From NCBI GenBank assembly GCA_027027675.1, contig JALVKT010000173.1, forward strand, positions 1-7,525: a DNA stretch of 7,525 nucleotides. Reading direction: 5' to 3'. The DNA is from Thermofilaceae archaeon (lineage in GTDB: Archaea > Thermoproteota > Thermoprotei > Thermofilales > Thermofilaceae). The position numbers and the translations under genes are program-made. The notes below the pieces were generated by a model. It did not search any database. It had not been told where the DNA came from and was given only the letters and a program-made list of their open reading frames with translations. Below, piece by piece: positions 1 through 6,045 of the stretch. Every line of letters begins with the position of its first letter. The first letter of the stretch is position 1.

Positions 1-746
1 GGGGATATGTAGAAGTACTCGCCGCTCGTGAGAGCGTAGACGAGCATGCTGAGGGTCCAGTACTTCTGCTCGGCGATGAAGGTGAGTATGTAGATGAACT
101 CGCTCCACCCGGAGAGGAAGGCGAATATTATGATTGCCATTATGCCGTTCCTGACGTTGGGCATTATAACCTTCCACCAGGCCTGGAGCCTGTTGCACCC
201 GTCGACGAGCGCCGACATCTCAAGGTCCCACGGGATTCCGTCGAAGAAGCCCTTCATGATCCAGATGTCGAGCGGCAGGTCGAGCGCCACCTTGATTATG
301 ATAACGCCGGTCAGGGTGTTGTAGAGCCCCATTATGTTTATGATGTAGAAGAGGGCGATGAGCAGCGTTATGCCGGGGAAGCTGTGCAGGATGAGTATCG
401 TCTGGAGGAGCCTAGTCCTGCCCCAGAACTTGTACCTCGAAATCACGTAGCCCGCTAGGCTGGAGAAGATTACCTCGAAGAATGCTATCGTTACTGCGAG
501 GAGGAAAGTGTTGAACGTCACCAGGTAGAGGTTGGGGTAGTGGACTGAGGCTCCGGGAACCCTTATCTCGCCTGAGAGTATGAACTCCCAGTACTTCAGC
601 GTGAACTTCGTGGGTATGAGGCCTATCACGTCCTCTGAGAAGCTGCTGACGAAGAGGTAGTAGTAGAGCAGTATGATGGGCAGCGTTATCGCGATGAGTA
701 TGAGGTATATGACCGACTTCTTCGCGTACTCGACCAACCTGTTCAT
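1..746 (-). CDS. CUT1-type ABC sugar transporter, inner-membrane permease (MalG/UgpE-like), 3' end missing
   Basis: Membrane subunit of a carbohydrate ABC importer. It pairs with the permease just upstream to form the translocation channel. It begins with ATG at 746, one base after the TAG of the upstream permease, and stays open to the window edge, giving 248 residues; full MalG-type proteins are about 270-300 residues, so roughly 30-50 are missing. A first membrane segment lies at about residues 11-34, with further hydrophobic segments at about 76-100, 115-138, 143-162 and 202-222. The EAA loop that contacts the ATPase is visible at about residues 172-198 (IPWDLEMSALVDG, then IMP), with its conserved Gly at 183. 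The large periplasmic-side insertion of true MalF is absent. The substrate cannot be read from the sequence. Family call is firm; the sugar is unknown. Confidence 0.93.
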   Translation of the reverse strand, partial: MNRLVEYAKKSVIYLILIAITLPIILLYYYLFVSSFSEDVIGLIPTKFTLKYWEFILSGEIRVPGASVHYPNLYLVTFNTFLLAVTIAFFEVIFSSLAGYVISRYKFWGRTRLLQTILILHSFPGITLLIALFYIINIMGLYNTLTGVIIIKVALDLPLDIWIMKGFFDGIPWDLEMSALVDGCNRLQAWWKVIMPNVRNGIMAIIIFAFLSGWSEFIYILTFIAEQKYWTLSMLVYALTSGEYFYIS

Positions 747-747
747 C

Positions 748-1698
748 CTAGTCCACCTCTATCTTGGGTTCAACCATCATTTCTCCCATCTTGAACACTC
801 TCCAGTAGATCACTGAGAGCACGAGGCCTATAGCGACGAGGACGGCGCTCAGCGCCGCGCCGTAGCCGTACTGCGCGCTGCCGCCGCCGTATATCTGGAA
901 TGCCATGTGGTAGGAGTAGAGCGCCCACACCTCGGTGGTGTAGAGCCCGGGGCCGCCATCGGTTACGAGGAGGATGTACTCGAAGCTTGTGAGAAGGCTT
1001 AGGGTCTGGTAGGCGGTTACGAACATTAGGGGCCACTTTATCAGTGGAAGCTCGACGTACCTTATGAGCTGCAGGGTATTTGCGCCGTCGACGAGCGCCG
1101 CCCTTGTGAAGTCGATGGGGATGCTCTTCAGAGCGGCGGTGAATATTATCATACCGAAGCTCGCGCCCACGAAGCCGTTCACGAGTATAACTAGGAGCCA
1201 GGGGAGCTTGAGGCGCCACTCAACCGGCGGTACTCCGAAGAACATTAGTATCCAGTTTAGGAGCGCGTCCCTGTCGCCCCTCGTGGCCCAGAGCCACATG
1301 AGCGCGTAGACGGTGCTGGGGGTTATCCTAGGCAGGAGCCATATGGCCCTGAAAGCGCTGCCCACCCTCTCCTCGATGTGCACGGTGAGCAGCGAGATGA
1401 GGAGCGCGGTGCCGACGTTGAAGAAGGTTAGTGTAGTGAAGACGTAGAACATGGTGTTTCTAAAGATGAGGGGCGTCCAGGGGTCCTGAATCATTTTTAT
1501 GTAGTTTGCGAGGCCGACCCAGTGCCACTCCAATGTGTAGCTCATGTCGGTGAGGCTTATCAGGAAGGTCAGTATGGCGGGGATGAAGAAGAAGAACACT
1601 ATCATCGCTAGGCTGGGCAGTAGGAAGAAGTACAGGTAGCCCCTGGTCAGCAGTTTTCTGTGGTTTTTCCCGGCCGAGCGCCCCTTCTCTTCTGCCAT
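748..1698 (-). CDS. CUT1-type ABC sugar transporter, inner-membrane permease (MalF/UgpA-like)
   Basis: First membrane subunit of the carbohydrate importer, 316 residues, a usual length for UgpA/MalF relatives that lack the big MalF periplasmic loop. A basic N-terminus (residues 1-19) is followed by a first membrane segment at about 21-48, with others at about 83-105, 115-137, 166-190, 223-245 and 281-299. The EAA loop is at about residues 195-220 (DFTRAALVDGANTLQ ... ELP), with Gly205 in the conserved position; this segment docks onto the ATPase. The TDGGPG motif at 246-251 is typical of the MalF/UgpA side of the pair. The ATG start has GGGAGGG 7 nt upstream. The stop is one base from the next permease, so the two are surely co-transcribed. 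It lies 72 bp downstream of the binding-protein gene. Substrate unknown. Confidence 0.95.
   Translation of the reverse strand: MAEEKGRSAGKNHRKLLTRGYLYFFLLPSLAMIVFFFFIPAILTFLISLTDMSYTLEWHWVGLANYIKMIQDPWTPLIFRNTMFYVFTTLTFFNVGTALLISLLTVHIEERVGSAFRAIWLLPRITPSTVYALMWLWATRGDRDALLNWILMFFGVPPVEWRLKLPWLLVILVNGFVGASFGMIIFTAALKSIPIDFTRAALVDGANTLQLIRYVELPLIKWPLMFVTAYQTLSLLTSFEYILLVTDGGPGLYTTEVWALYSYHMAFQIYGGGSAQYGYGAALSAVLVAIGLVLSVIYWRVFKMGEMMVEPKIEVD
753..758 (-). promoter_or_regulatory. Ribosome binding site of the second permease
   Basis: AGGTGG on the minus strand, 6 nt before the ATG at 746 and lying inside the last codons of the upstream permease. It supports the chosen start and indicates translational coupling of the two permeases. 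Confidence 0.6.
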
Positions 1699-1705
1699 GT
1701 AGAAA

Positions 1706-1712
1706 CCCTCCC
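1706..1712 (-). promoter_or_regulatory. Ribosome binding site of the first permease
   Basis: GGGAGGG on the minus strand, 7 nt before the ATG at 1698. Its presence suggests the permeases are translated from a leadered or read-through message rather than a strictly leaderless one. Confidence 0.5.
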
Positions 1713-1761
1713 GTTAAAAACCCGTTTTAAGGGGACAAAAAGCTTGTTAAAAAGAAATAAA
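1713..1761 (-). terminator. AT-rich gap with serial T-runs between binding protein and permeases; probable partial terminator
   Basis: Read on the minus strand, the gap after the binding-protein stop holds three runs of five T: at 1753-1749 (within TTTATTTCTTTTT, 1761-1749), at 1741-1737, and at 1720-1716. Crenarchaeal transcripts commonly end at U-rich tracts without a strong hairpin, so this is a good place for partial termination. That would give more binding protein than permease, as is usual in ABC operons. A TTAAAA element centred near 1727, about 29 bp before the permease ATG, could instead or additionally act as a weak internal TATA box. Neither role is proved by sequence alone. Confidence 0.45.
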
Positions 1762-1770
1762 TATTTGTTT

Positions 1771-3210
1771 TTACGGCTGAATCTCTATCGCGTCTCCAAG
1801 GTCCTTCTGCAGCATCTGTATGAGCTGCGTGGTCGCCTGGTCAGCGTTGAGCTCGCCGCTCTCAACGGCGCGGAGCACGGTGTAGACGTCGTGGCTGTAG
1901 AGTGCCCACTTCGGGTGGCCAGGTATGAAGTGGGTGTAGTCGAGCATGTAGGCGACGTCCTGGAGGAACTTGTCCTTAGCGTAGCGGCTGTCGCTTATCT
2001 CGCTGTAGAGTATCGCGAGGTGGCTGCTCTGAACCGCGTGGTTAGCGTTGAGGTGCGGGTCGGTGACGAGGGCTATGAGGGCGGCTGCGAGGTCGGCCTT
2101 GCCGCGCTTCTTAGCGAGCGTGGTTATGGTGTAGACCAGCGGGTGGCTGAGGGTGACGGGCTTGCCGCCCTTCTCGCCGGCCGGGTGGAGCATGAAGCCC
2201 ATGACCTGCCAGAACTGCTGCTCAGTGAGGAGGCCCTTCTTCACCCACTCGCCCTTGTGCCAGCTTCCACCGGATATGAAGAGTGCCTCGCCCTTAGTGG
2301 CTGGGCCGTGGAAGTCCTTGTCCCAGTCGCCGCTGAACTGGTTGGGGCTGATCACGTGGTACTTGTGGACTGCCTGGTAGAACCAGTCGAAGGTCTTGTG
2401 CCAGGCCTCCTTGTTGGCAACCATCTTATTCTTCGTTGGATCCCAGAGTTTGCCGCCGAAGGCGAGGTAGAACTGGAAGTAGTCGTAGCCCTCCTTGACC
2501 CTGTGTATTATGCCGCGCTTAACTATGCCCTTGTCCACTGCCTGCTTGGCTACCTGAAGGAGGTCCCAGAGGGTGAACTCGCCGTTCTTAACCTTTATGG
2601 GGAGCTCCTCTATCTGCTGCTCTGTCCAGCCGAGCTCGCGGAGCTTGTCCTTGCGGAAGTACATGGGCCTGACCTCGGTGTCCTGGGGCACGGCCCATAT
2701 CTTGCCCTGGAACTTGCACGCGTCCCAGAGGGTGGGTATTACGTCGTAGAAGGTGGTGTCCCAGTACTCCTTGATATAATCGTCGAGGGGTATAATGTAG
2801 CCGTTGCTGGCCAGGTAGCCTATGTCCTCGTGGCCGGTGAGGTAGATGTCCGGGCCCTCGCCGGCCTTAAAGGCGAGGTAGAACTTCTTCCTGTACTCCT
2901 CCCACTCGACGGGCCTGACGAAGAACTGTCCCTGAACTTTTACGCGGACGTTGGCTCCGGCCGCAGCGAGTATCTTGTTTAGCTTGTCAGCGGCGATTAG
3001 GAAGTTCTTGTACCTGTACTCGCTTGGAGGGTCGGGGCCTATGGCCCAGACGGTTATTGTGACTGTCTTTACGCCTCCCTGGGTTGTGGTGGGCTGGGTT
3101 GGGGCGGAGGGTTTGATGAAGTAGCCAATGGCTACGCCCACGAGCAGGGCTATTATTACCGCGGTTACTAGTGTGACTGTTGGGCTAACGCCTTTTCGGC
3201 GCATGGCCAT
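1771..3210 (-). CDS. Extracellular sugar-type solute-binding protein with a class III (pilin-like) signal peptide
   Basis: Binding protein (family 1 / CUT1) of the ABC importer, 479 residues from the ATG at 3210. It would capture substrate outside the membrane and hand it to the two permeases. The N-terminus has the pattern RRKG|VSPT (residues 4-11) followed by a hydrophobic helix (about 11-31). This is the class III signal form, cleaved after Gly7 by a PibD-like prepilin peptidase and leaving the helix as anchor. There is no lipobox cysteine. A Ser/Thr/Pro linker (about 34-46) precedes the globular domain. Features typical of the family include GEGPDIYL (about 117-124), the WAVPQDTEVRPMYFRKD region, and GEALFISGGSW in the C-terminal lobe. 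A TTG at 3213 and an ATG at 3204 are alternative starts. The 3210 start sits about 28 bp from a TATA box, consistent with a leaderless mRNA. The low Cys content (one) is normal. The substrate is not identifiable; malto-/gluco-oligosaccharide type is a guess. Confidence 0.93.
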   Translation of the reverse strand: MAMRRKGVSPTVTLVTAVIIALLVGVAIGYFIKPSAPTQPTTTQGGVKTVTITVWAIGPDPPSEYRYKNFLIAADKLNKILAAAGANVRVKVQGQFFVRPVEWEEYRKKFYLAFKAGEGPDIYLTGHEDIGYLASNGYIIPLDDYIKEYWDTTFYDVIPTLWDACKFQGKIWAVPQDTEVRPMYFRKDKLRELGWTEQQIEELPIKVKNGEFTLWDLLQVAKQAVDKGIVKRGIIHRVKEGYDYFQFYLAFGGKLWDPTKNKMVANKEAWHKTFDWFYQAVHKYHVISPNQFSGDWDKDFHGPATKGEALFISGGSWHKGEWVKKGLLTEQQFWQVMGFMLHPAGEKGGKPVTLSHPLVYTITTLAKKRGKADLAAALIALVTDPHLNANHAVQSSHLAILYSEISDSRYAKDKFLQDVAYMLDYTHFIPGHPKWALYSHDVYTVLRAVESGELNADQATTQLIQMLQKDLGDAIEIQP

Positions 3211-3232
3211 CAAGACTTTTCCGCATGTTTAC

Positions 3233-3242
3233 TTTATTTAAG
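3233..3242 (-). promoter_or_regulatory. Archaeal TATA-box promoter for the ABC transporter operon
   Basis: CTTAAATAAA read on the minus strand, centred near 3238, with a purine/A-rich BRE-like stretch just upstream. Archaeal transcription starts about 26-27 bp downstream of the TATA centre, which falls at about 3211-3212, essentially on the ATG at 3210. No Shine-Dalgarno sequence is visible before that ATG, so the first gene is probably leaderless. Inference from spacing, no transcript data. Confidence 0.6.
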
Positions 3243-3353
3243 TATTATCCTGTAATTATAATAGGGAATTCTTGCAGTGAACAGTGTATAGAGGCTCCAT
3301 GATACATAATAATTTGTTGTACTAAAAACCCTGTTATGTGAGGCGGGGGAACA

Positions 3354-3362
3354 CTTAAATTT
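3354..3362 (+). promoter_or_regulatory. Archaeal TATA-box promoter for the proC-nth-dcd-DUF429 group
   Basis: CTTAAATTT, centred near 3358, predicts a start at about 3384-3386. That leaves a leader of about 15 nt which would include the GAGGTGA ribosome binding site at 3388. A second AT-rich element, TTTAATA at 3374-3380, is less well placed because it would start transcription near 3404, after the ribosome site. Between the two lies TGTTTAACA (3362-3370), a small palindrome. Confidence 0.5.
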
Positions 3363-3387
3363 GTTTAACACGCTTTAATAGGCTGGC

Positions 3388-3394
3388 GAGGTGA
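3388..3394 (+). promoter_or_regulatory. Ribosome binding site of proC (decides the start)
   Basis: GAGGTGA, a near-perfect match to the archaeal anti-Shine-Dalgarno. With normal spacing, translation should begin around 3398-3401. The codon in the proC frame at that place is TTC (3400), not a recognised start. A TTG at 3396 is in a different frame and only 1 nt from the site. This is the main evidence that the proC 5' end is abnormal or misread. Confidence 0.65.
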
Positions 3395-3399
3395 CTTGA

Positions 3400-4209
3400 T
3401 TCCCAGCCGGTAGCAAGATAGCCGTTATAGGGGCAGGAAAGATAGGCAGCGCAATAGCCCTCGCCCTCAAGAAAAACGGGTTCCAGGTAAAGGCCACCTG
3501 CAAGACGCACACCCGCCTCCAGGAGCTTCTGAGCATGGGCCTCGACGCCACACTCGACAACAGGGAGGCCGCTTGCTGGGCCGACCTCGTCTTCATAGCC
3601 GTCAAGCCGGGGCAGGTGGAAGGAGTCCTCAAGGAGATCGCCGACTGCGTTAAGGGCAAGCTGCTCATCTCGGTGGCCGCGGCTGTGACCACGGGCTTCA
3701 TCGAGAGCCTAGTCGACGCGCGAGTCGTGCGGGCGATGCCGAACATAAACGCCGCCGTTGGCCACTCGGCGACGGCGGTGTCGGGCGGGCGCAGCAGTAC
3801 GCGAGAAGACGTTGAGACCGCCCTGCACCTCTTCTCTCTCCTGGGCTACGCGACGGAGCTTGAGGAGAAGTACCTGGACGCTGTGACAGCTTTCAGCGGC
3901 AGCGGGCCCGCATACGTCCTCCAGTTCTACGAGGCGATGCTGCTCGCCGGGCTTAAGATAGGGCTTCCCCGCGAGGCGATAAAGAACCTTGCCCTGCACA
4001 CGATCGCCGGCACCGCGCGTCTCCTCGAGGAGATGAGTAAGGAGCACCCGGCGGGGCTCAGGGACATGGTGATAACGCCTGGGGGCGTGACTATAGACGC
4101 TATACACGTGATGGAGGAGAAGGGCTTCAAGGCAATAGTTATGAGCGCGATAGAGAAGGCCTACAGGAAGTCCGCGGAGATCTCCAAGCTCCTCAGCAAG
4201 GGCATGTAG
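3400..4209 (+). CDS. proC: Pyrroline-5-carboxylate reductase (start codon anomalous)
   Basis: Catalyses the last step of proline synthesis, NAD(P)H reduction of pyrroline-5-carboxylate, in the cytoplasm. The open frame from 3400 gives 269 residues, a normal ProC length. The Rossmann motif KIAVIGAGKIG is at residues 6-16, AVKPGQ at about 67-72, RAMPN at 111-115, and SGSGPAY at about 166-172 at the start of the helical dimerisation domain. The family signature TPGGVTIDAIHVME is at about 226-239. The odd point is the beginning. An in-frame TGA at 3397-3399 closes the frame, and no ATG, GTG or TTG occurs before the ATG at 3535, which would delete the whole nucleotide-binding motif. A true start near 3396-3400, obscured by a single base difference, is the likeliest explanation; the 5' boundary given here is the edge of the open frame. 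It heads a co-directional group with nth 33 bp downstream. Confidence 0.9.
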   Translation, partial: FPAGSKIAVIGAGKIGSAIALALKKNGFQVKATCKTHTRLQELLSMGLDATLDNREAACWADLVFIAVKPGQVEGVLKEIADCVKGKLLISVAAAVTTGFIESLVDARVVRAMPNINAAVGHSATAVSGGRSSTREDVETALHLFSLLGYATELEEKYLDAVTAFSGSGPAYVLQFYEAMLLAGLKIGLPREAIKNLALHTIAGTARLLEEMSKEHPAGLRDMVITPGGVTIDAIHVMEEKGFKAIVMSAIEKAYRKSAEISKLLSKGM

Positions 4210-4213
4210 GAAA

Positions 4214-4240
4214 GTTTTTCTCCCCGGAAACTTCTTTTCC
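4214..4240 (+). terminator. Possible weak terminator or hairpin between proC and nth
   Basis: The 33-bp gap has a run of five T (GTTTTTC, 4214-4220) and a small inverted repeat GGAAA (4226-4230) / TTTCC (4236-4240). This could release part of the transcripts after proC. The spacing is too short to hold a full independent promoter for nth, so read-through is likely. Confidence 0.25.
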
Positions 4241-4242
4241 CC

Positions 4243-4935
4243 GTGGAAGGGTACAGGCTTGGCGACGAGATTCTCCGAAGGCTTAGGGAGCGGTTCGAGA
4301 TAGTAGATGAGGAGTTCGTTGCCCGCTGGGTCGCTAGGACAACGCGCGACCCGTTCCGGGTGCTCGTGGCGGTCATAATTTCGCAGAACACTGCTGAGCG
4401 GAACACCTTCGCAGCCTACAAGAGGCTTGAGGAGATGGTGGGCGTCGAGCCCGAGAAGATAGTTGAGGCCGGTGTTGAGAGGGTGGCCGAGGCTATAAGG
4501 CCTGCTGGCCTGCAGGAGGCTAAGGCCCGGGCCATTGTTGAGGCGGCAAGGCTTGTCCTGGAGAAGTATGGGGGAGACCTGGGCAGGCTCCTTGAGAGGG
4601 GCGTCGACGCTGTGAGGGAGGAGCTTCTCCGCATACCGGGCATAGGGGAGAAGACAGTCGACGTCCTCCTCTCCAGCTGGGGCTACCCCGTGGTCGCGGT
4701 GGACACCCATGTGAGGAGGGTTGCCCGCCGCCTGGGCCTCGCGGAGGGCTCCAGCTACAGGGCGGTGAGGGAGGCGCTCCACAGGGTGTTTAGGCCTGAG
4801 AAGAGGCTTGAGGCCCACCTGCTGCTAATACTCCTGGGCAGGAGGATATGCACCGCGCGTAGGCCGAGGTGCGGGGAGTGCCCACTCCGCGACCTCTGCC
4901 CATACGCGCGTAAAATGGGAGTTAGTGATACATAG
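4243..4935 (+). CDS. nth: Endonuclease III family DNA glycosylase/AP lyase with [4Fe-4S] cluster
   Basis: Base-excision repair enzyme that removes oxidised pyrimidines from DNA and cuts the abasic strand; 230 residues from a GTG start. The helix-hairpin-helix is at about residues 126-145 (LLRIPGIGEKTVDVLL). It carries the Schiff-base Lys137, and Asp154 lies in the VDTH motif, so both residues expected of a bifunctional glycosylase/lyase are present. Four cysteines (203, 210, 213, 219) match the C-x6-C-x2-C-x5-C iron-sulphur loop exactly. VIISQNT (about 44-50) corresponds to the conserved SQxT segment lining the lesion pocket. GTG at 4243 is the only start between the proC stop and the domain. 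No Shine-Dalgarno is visible, so translation may depend on coupling or be leaderless. dcd follows after 21 bp. MutY is unlikely because of the Lys137. Family call very firm; exact lesion preference unknown. Confidence 0.95.
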   Translation: MEGYRLGDEILRRLRERFEIVDEEFVARWVARTTRDPFRVLVAVIISQNTAERNTFAAYKRLEEMVGVEPEKIVEAGVERVAEAIRPAGLQEAKARAIVEAARLVLEKYGGDLGRLLERGVDAVREELLRIPGIGEKTVDVLLSSWGYPVVAVDTHVRRVARRLGLAEGSSYRAVREALHRVFRPEKRLEAHLLLILLGRRICTARRPRCGECPLRDLCPYARKMGVSDT

Positions 4936-4956
4936 GGCTGCGGCCCCCTACACTCG

Positions 4957-5472
4957 ATGCTTTCGGGCAACGAGATTAGGCGGCTCATAAGTGAGGGGCG
5001 CCTAGAGATAAAGCCCCTTGACGACGAGATTATCAGGGAGAACGGGGTCGACCTGAGGATAGGCTCGGAGGTGGCGGTGCTCCTCAACAACCCGGAGCCC
5101 GTGGACCCTGACAGGCTGGGCGAGGTAAGGCTTGAGGACTACTACAAGGTGTTTAGGGCGGAGCACTTCACCCTGCAGCCCTACATGAAGGTTCTCGTCA
5201 CAACGATGGAGTACATCAAGATGCCGCCCGACGTGGCGGCGCTCGTAGCCGTGAGGAGCACGTTTGCGAGGCTCGGCGTCTCCATACCCCCGACCATAAT
5301 AGACGCGGGCTTCGAGGGCGAGGTCACCATCGAGATACATGGCGGCGCCTTCCCCGTCATACTTAGGAGGGGCACCCGCTTCGCCCACGTGGCCTTCTAC
5401 AGGGTCGAGGGCGAGCCCGTCCCCTACAGGGGTAAGTACCAGGGCCAGCGCGGCGTGACGCTGCCGAGGTAG
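4957..5472 (+). CDS. dcd: dCTP deaminase (Dcd; possible dCTP deaminase/dUTPase)
   Basis: Converts dCTP to dUTP, feeding dTTP synthesis; cytoplasmic homotrimer in the family. It has 171 residues, close to the usual archaeal length. Key features are ENGVDLRIG (28-36), RSTFARLG (100-107) with the phosphate-contacting Arg100/Ser101 and Arg105, IDAGFEGEVTIEI (115-127) whose Glu126 aligns with the catalytic Glu of the E. coli enzyme, and the C-terminal lid KYQGQRGVT (160-168). ATG at 4957 is the first start after the nth stop in this frame. No ribosome site is obvious. Some archaeal relatives also hydrolyse dUTP to dUMP (bifunctional DCD-DUT). The sequence alone does not settle which applies. It lies 21 bp after nth and 6 bp before the DUF429 gene, so co-expression is very likely. 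Confidence 0.93.
   Translation: MLSGNEIRRLISEGRLEIKPLDDEIIRENGVDLRIGSEVAVLLNNPEPVDPDRLGEVRLEDYYKVFRAEHFTLQPYMKVLVTTMEYIKMPPDVAALVAVRSTFARLGVSIPPTIIDAGFEGEVTIEIHGGAFPVILRRGTRFAHVAFYRVEGEPVPYRGKYQGQRGVTLPR
5466..5470 (+). promoter_or_regulatory. Ribosome binding site supporting the TTG start of the DUF429 gene
   Basis: GAGGT, 8 nt before the TTG at 5479 and inside the final codons of dcd. It favours translation coupled to dcd and justifies the TTG start, which also places the conserved GVDLSG motif at the expected N-terminal position. Confidence 0.55.
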
Positions 5473-5478
5473 CCGGGC

Positions 5479-6045
5479 TTGCCCGTCTACCTTGGCGTCG
5501 ACCTTTCAGGGCCCCGCAGGGCGTCGGCCTACGCCGTGCTGGACGAGGGGCTGGCCTGTGAGACGGGCCACTTCACGGGTGACGGGGAACTCTTAAGAAT
5601 AGTCGAGGAGGCGGGGCCCGCCGTGGTCGCTGTGGACGCGCCCCTCACGGTGCCCGTGGAGGGCTACATGAGGCCCTGCGACAGGGCCATGGCTAGGCTC
5701 GGCTTGAAGCCGTTGCCCCCGATGATGGGGGGTATGCGCGTGATAACCCTTAGGGGGGCCAGGCTCAGGGAGGCGTTGGAGAGCGCCGGCTACAGGGTGA
5801 TAGAGGTGTACCCGGGCGGGGCCCAAGACCTGCTCGGCATACCTAGGAAGAGGAAGGGGATAGACGCTCTCAGGCGGGGCCTGGAGTCGCTCGGCGTGTC
5901 GCTGCCGGCGCGCAGGCTGGACGGGGACGAGCTCGACGCTGTCACCGCGGCCTACACGGGGTACGCGTACACGAGGGGATGGTACTTCTCCGTGAGGGGT
6001 GAGGGGTGCGAGGTGTATTTCCCATTGCCGCCTAGGGGTGCCTGA
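5479..6045 (+). CDS. DUF429 family protein, predicted RNase H-like nuclease fold
   Basis: Uncharacterised family predicted to have the RNase H fold; biochemical role unknown. 188 residues from a TTG start. Visible motifs are GVDLSG (residues 6-11, Asp8), AVDAPL (51-56, Asp53), MRPCDR (64-69), EVYP (109-112, Glu109) and DGDELDAVTAA (148-158, Asp150/Asp153). The spaced acidic residues are those expected to hold metal in an RNase H-like site, so catalytic residues appear intact. The protein is soluble, with no signal peptide or membrane segment. It is the last gene of the group, 6 bp after dcd, and its final 14 bp overlap the end of the convergent DUF72 gene. Neighbours suggest a link to nucleotide or DNA metabolism, but this is inference from context only. 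Confidence 0.85.
   Translation: MPVYLGVDLSGPRRASAYAVLDEGLACETGHFTGDGELLRIVEEAGPAVVAVDAPLTVPVEGYMRPCDRAMARLGLKPLPPMMGGMRVITLRGARLREALESAGYRVIEVYPGGAQDLLGIPRKRKGIDALRRGLESLGVSLPARRLDGDELDAVTAAYTGYAYTRGWYFSVRGEGCEVYFPLPPRGA

Noticed and set aside
1660..2982. A 440-codon open frame on the plus strand opposite the binding-protein gene
   Set aside because: The translation is low-complexity Leu/Val/Glu/Ala with no recognisable domain, and it lies antisense to a clear 479-residue binding protein. It is the expected mirror of GC-biased codons on the other strand.
3211..3213. TTG at 3213 as start of the binding protein
   Set aside because: It is possible, but the ATG three bases later matches the TATA-to-start distance equally well and is a better start codon. 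The difference is one residue.
3214..3399. A small RNA (C/D box type) or tRNA in the divergent gap
   Set aside because: I found no convincing pair of C (RUGAUGA) and D (CUGA) boxes and no cloverleaf or CCA-type end. The region is adequately explained as two promoters.
3535..4209. ProC starting at the ATG at 3535
   Set aside because: This start would remove the GAGKIG nucleotide-binding motif and about 45 conserved residues, and no ribosome site precedes it. The open frame and homology clearly extend back to about 3400.
4226..4240. GGAAA/TTTCC hairpin before nth as a riboswitch or regulatory RNA
   Set aside because: Five base pairs in a 33-bp gap is too little structure to claim an RNA element; kept only as a weak possible terminator.
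3709..4818. A 369-codon open frame on the minus strand across proC and nth
   Set aside because: It spans two well-supported genes on the other strand and the gap between them. Its His/Pro/Arg/Leu-rich translation has no domain. It is an antisense shadow.
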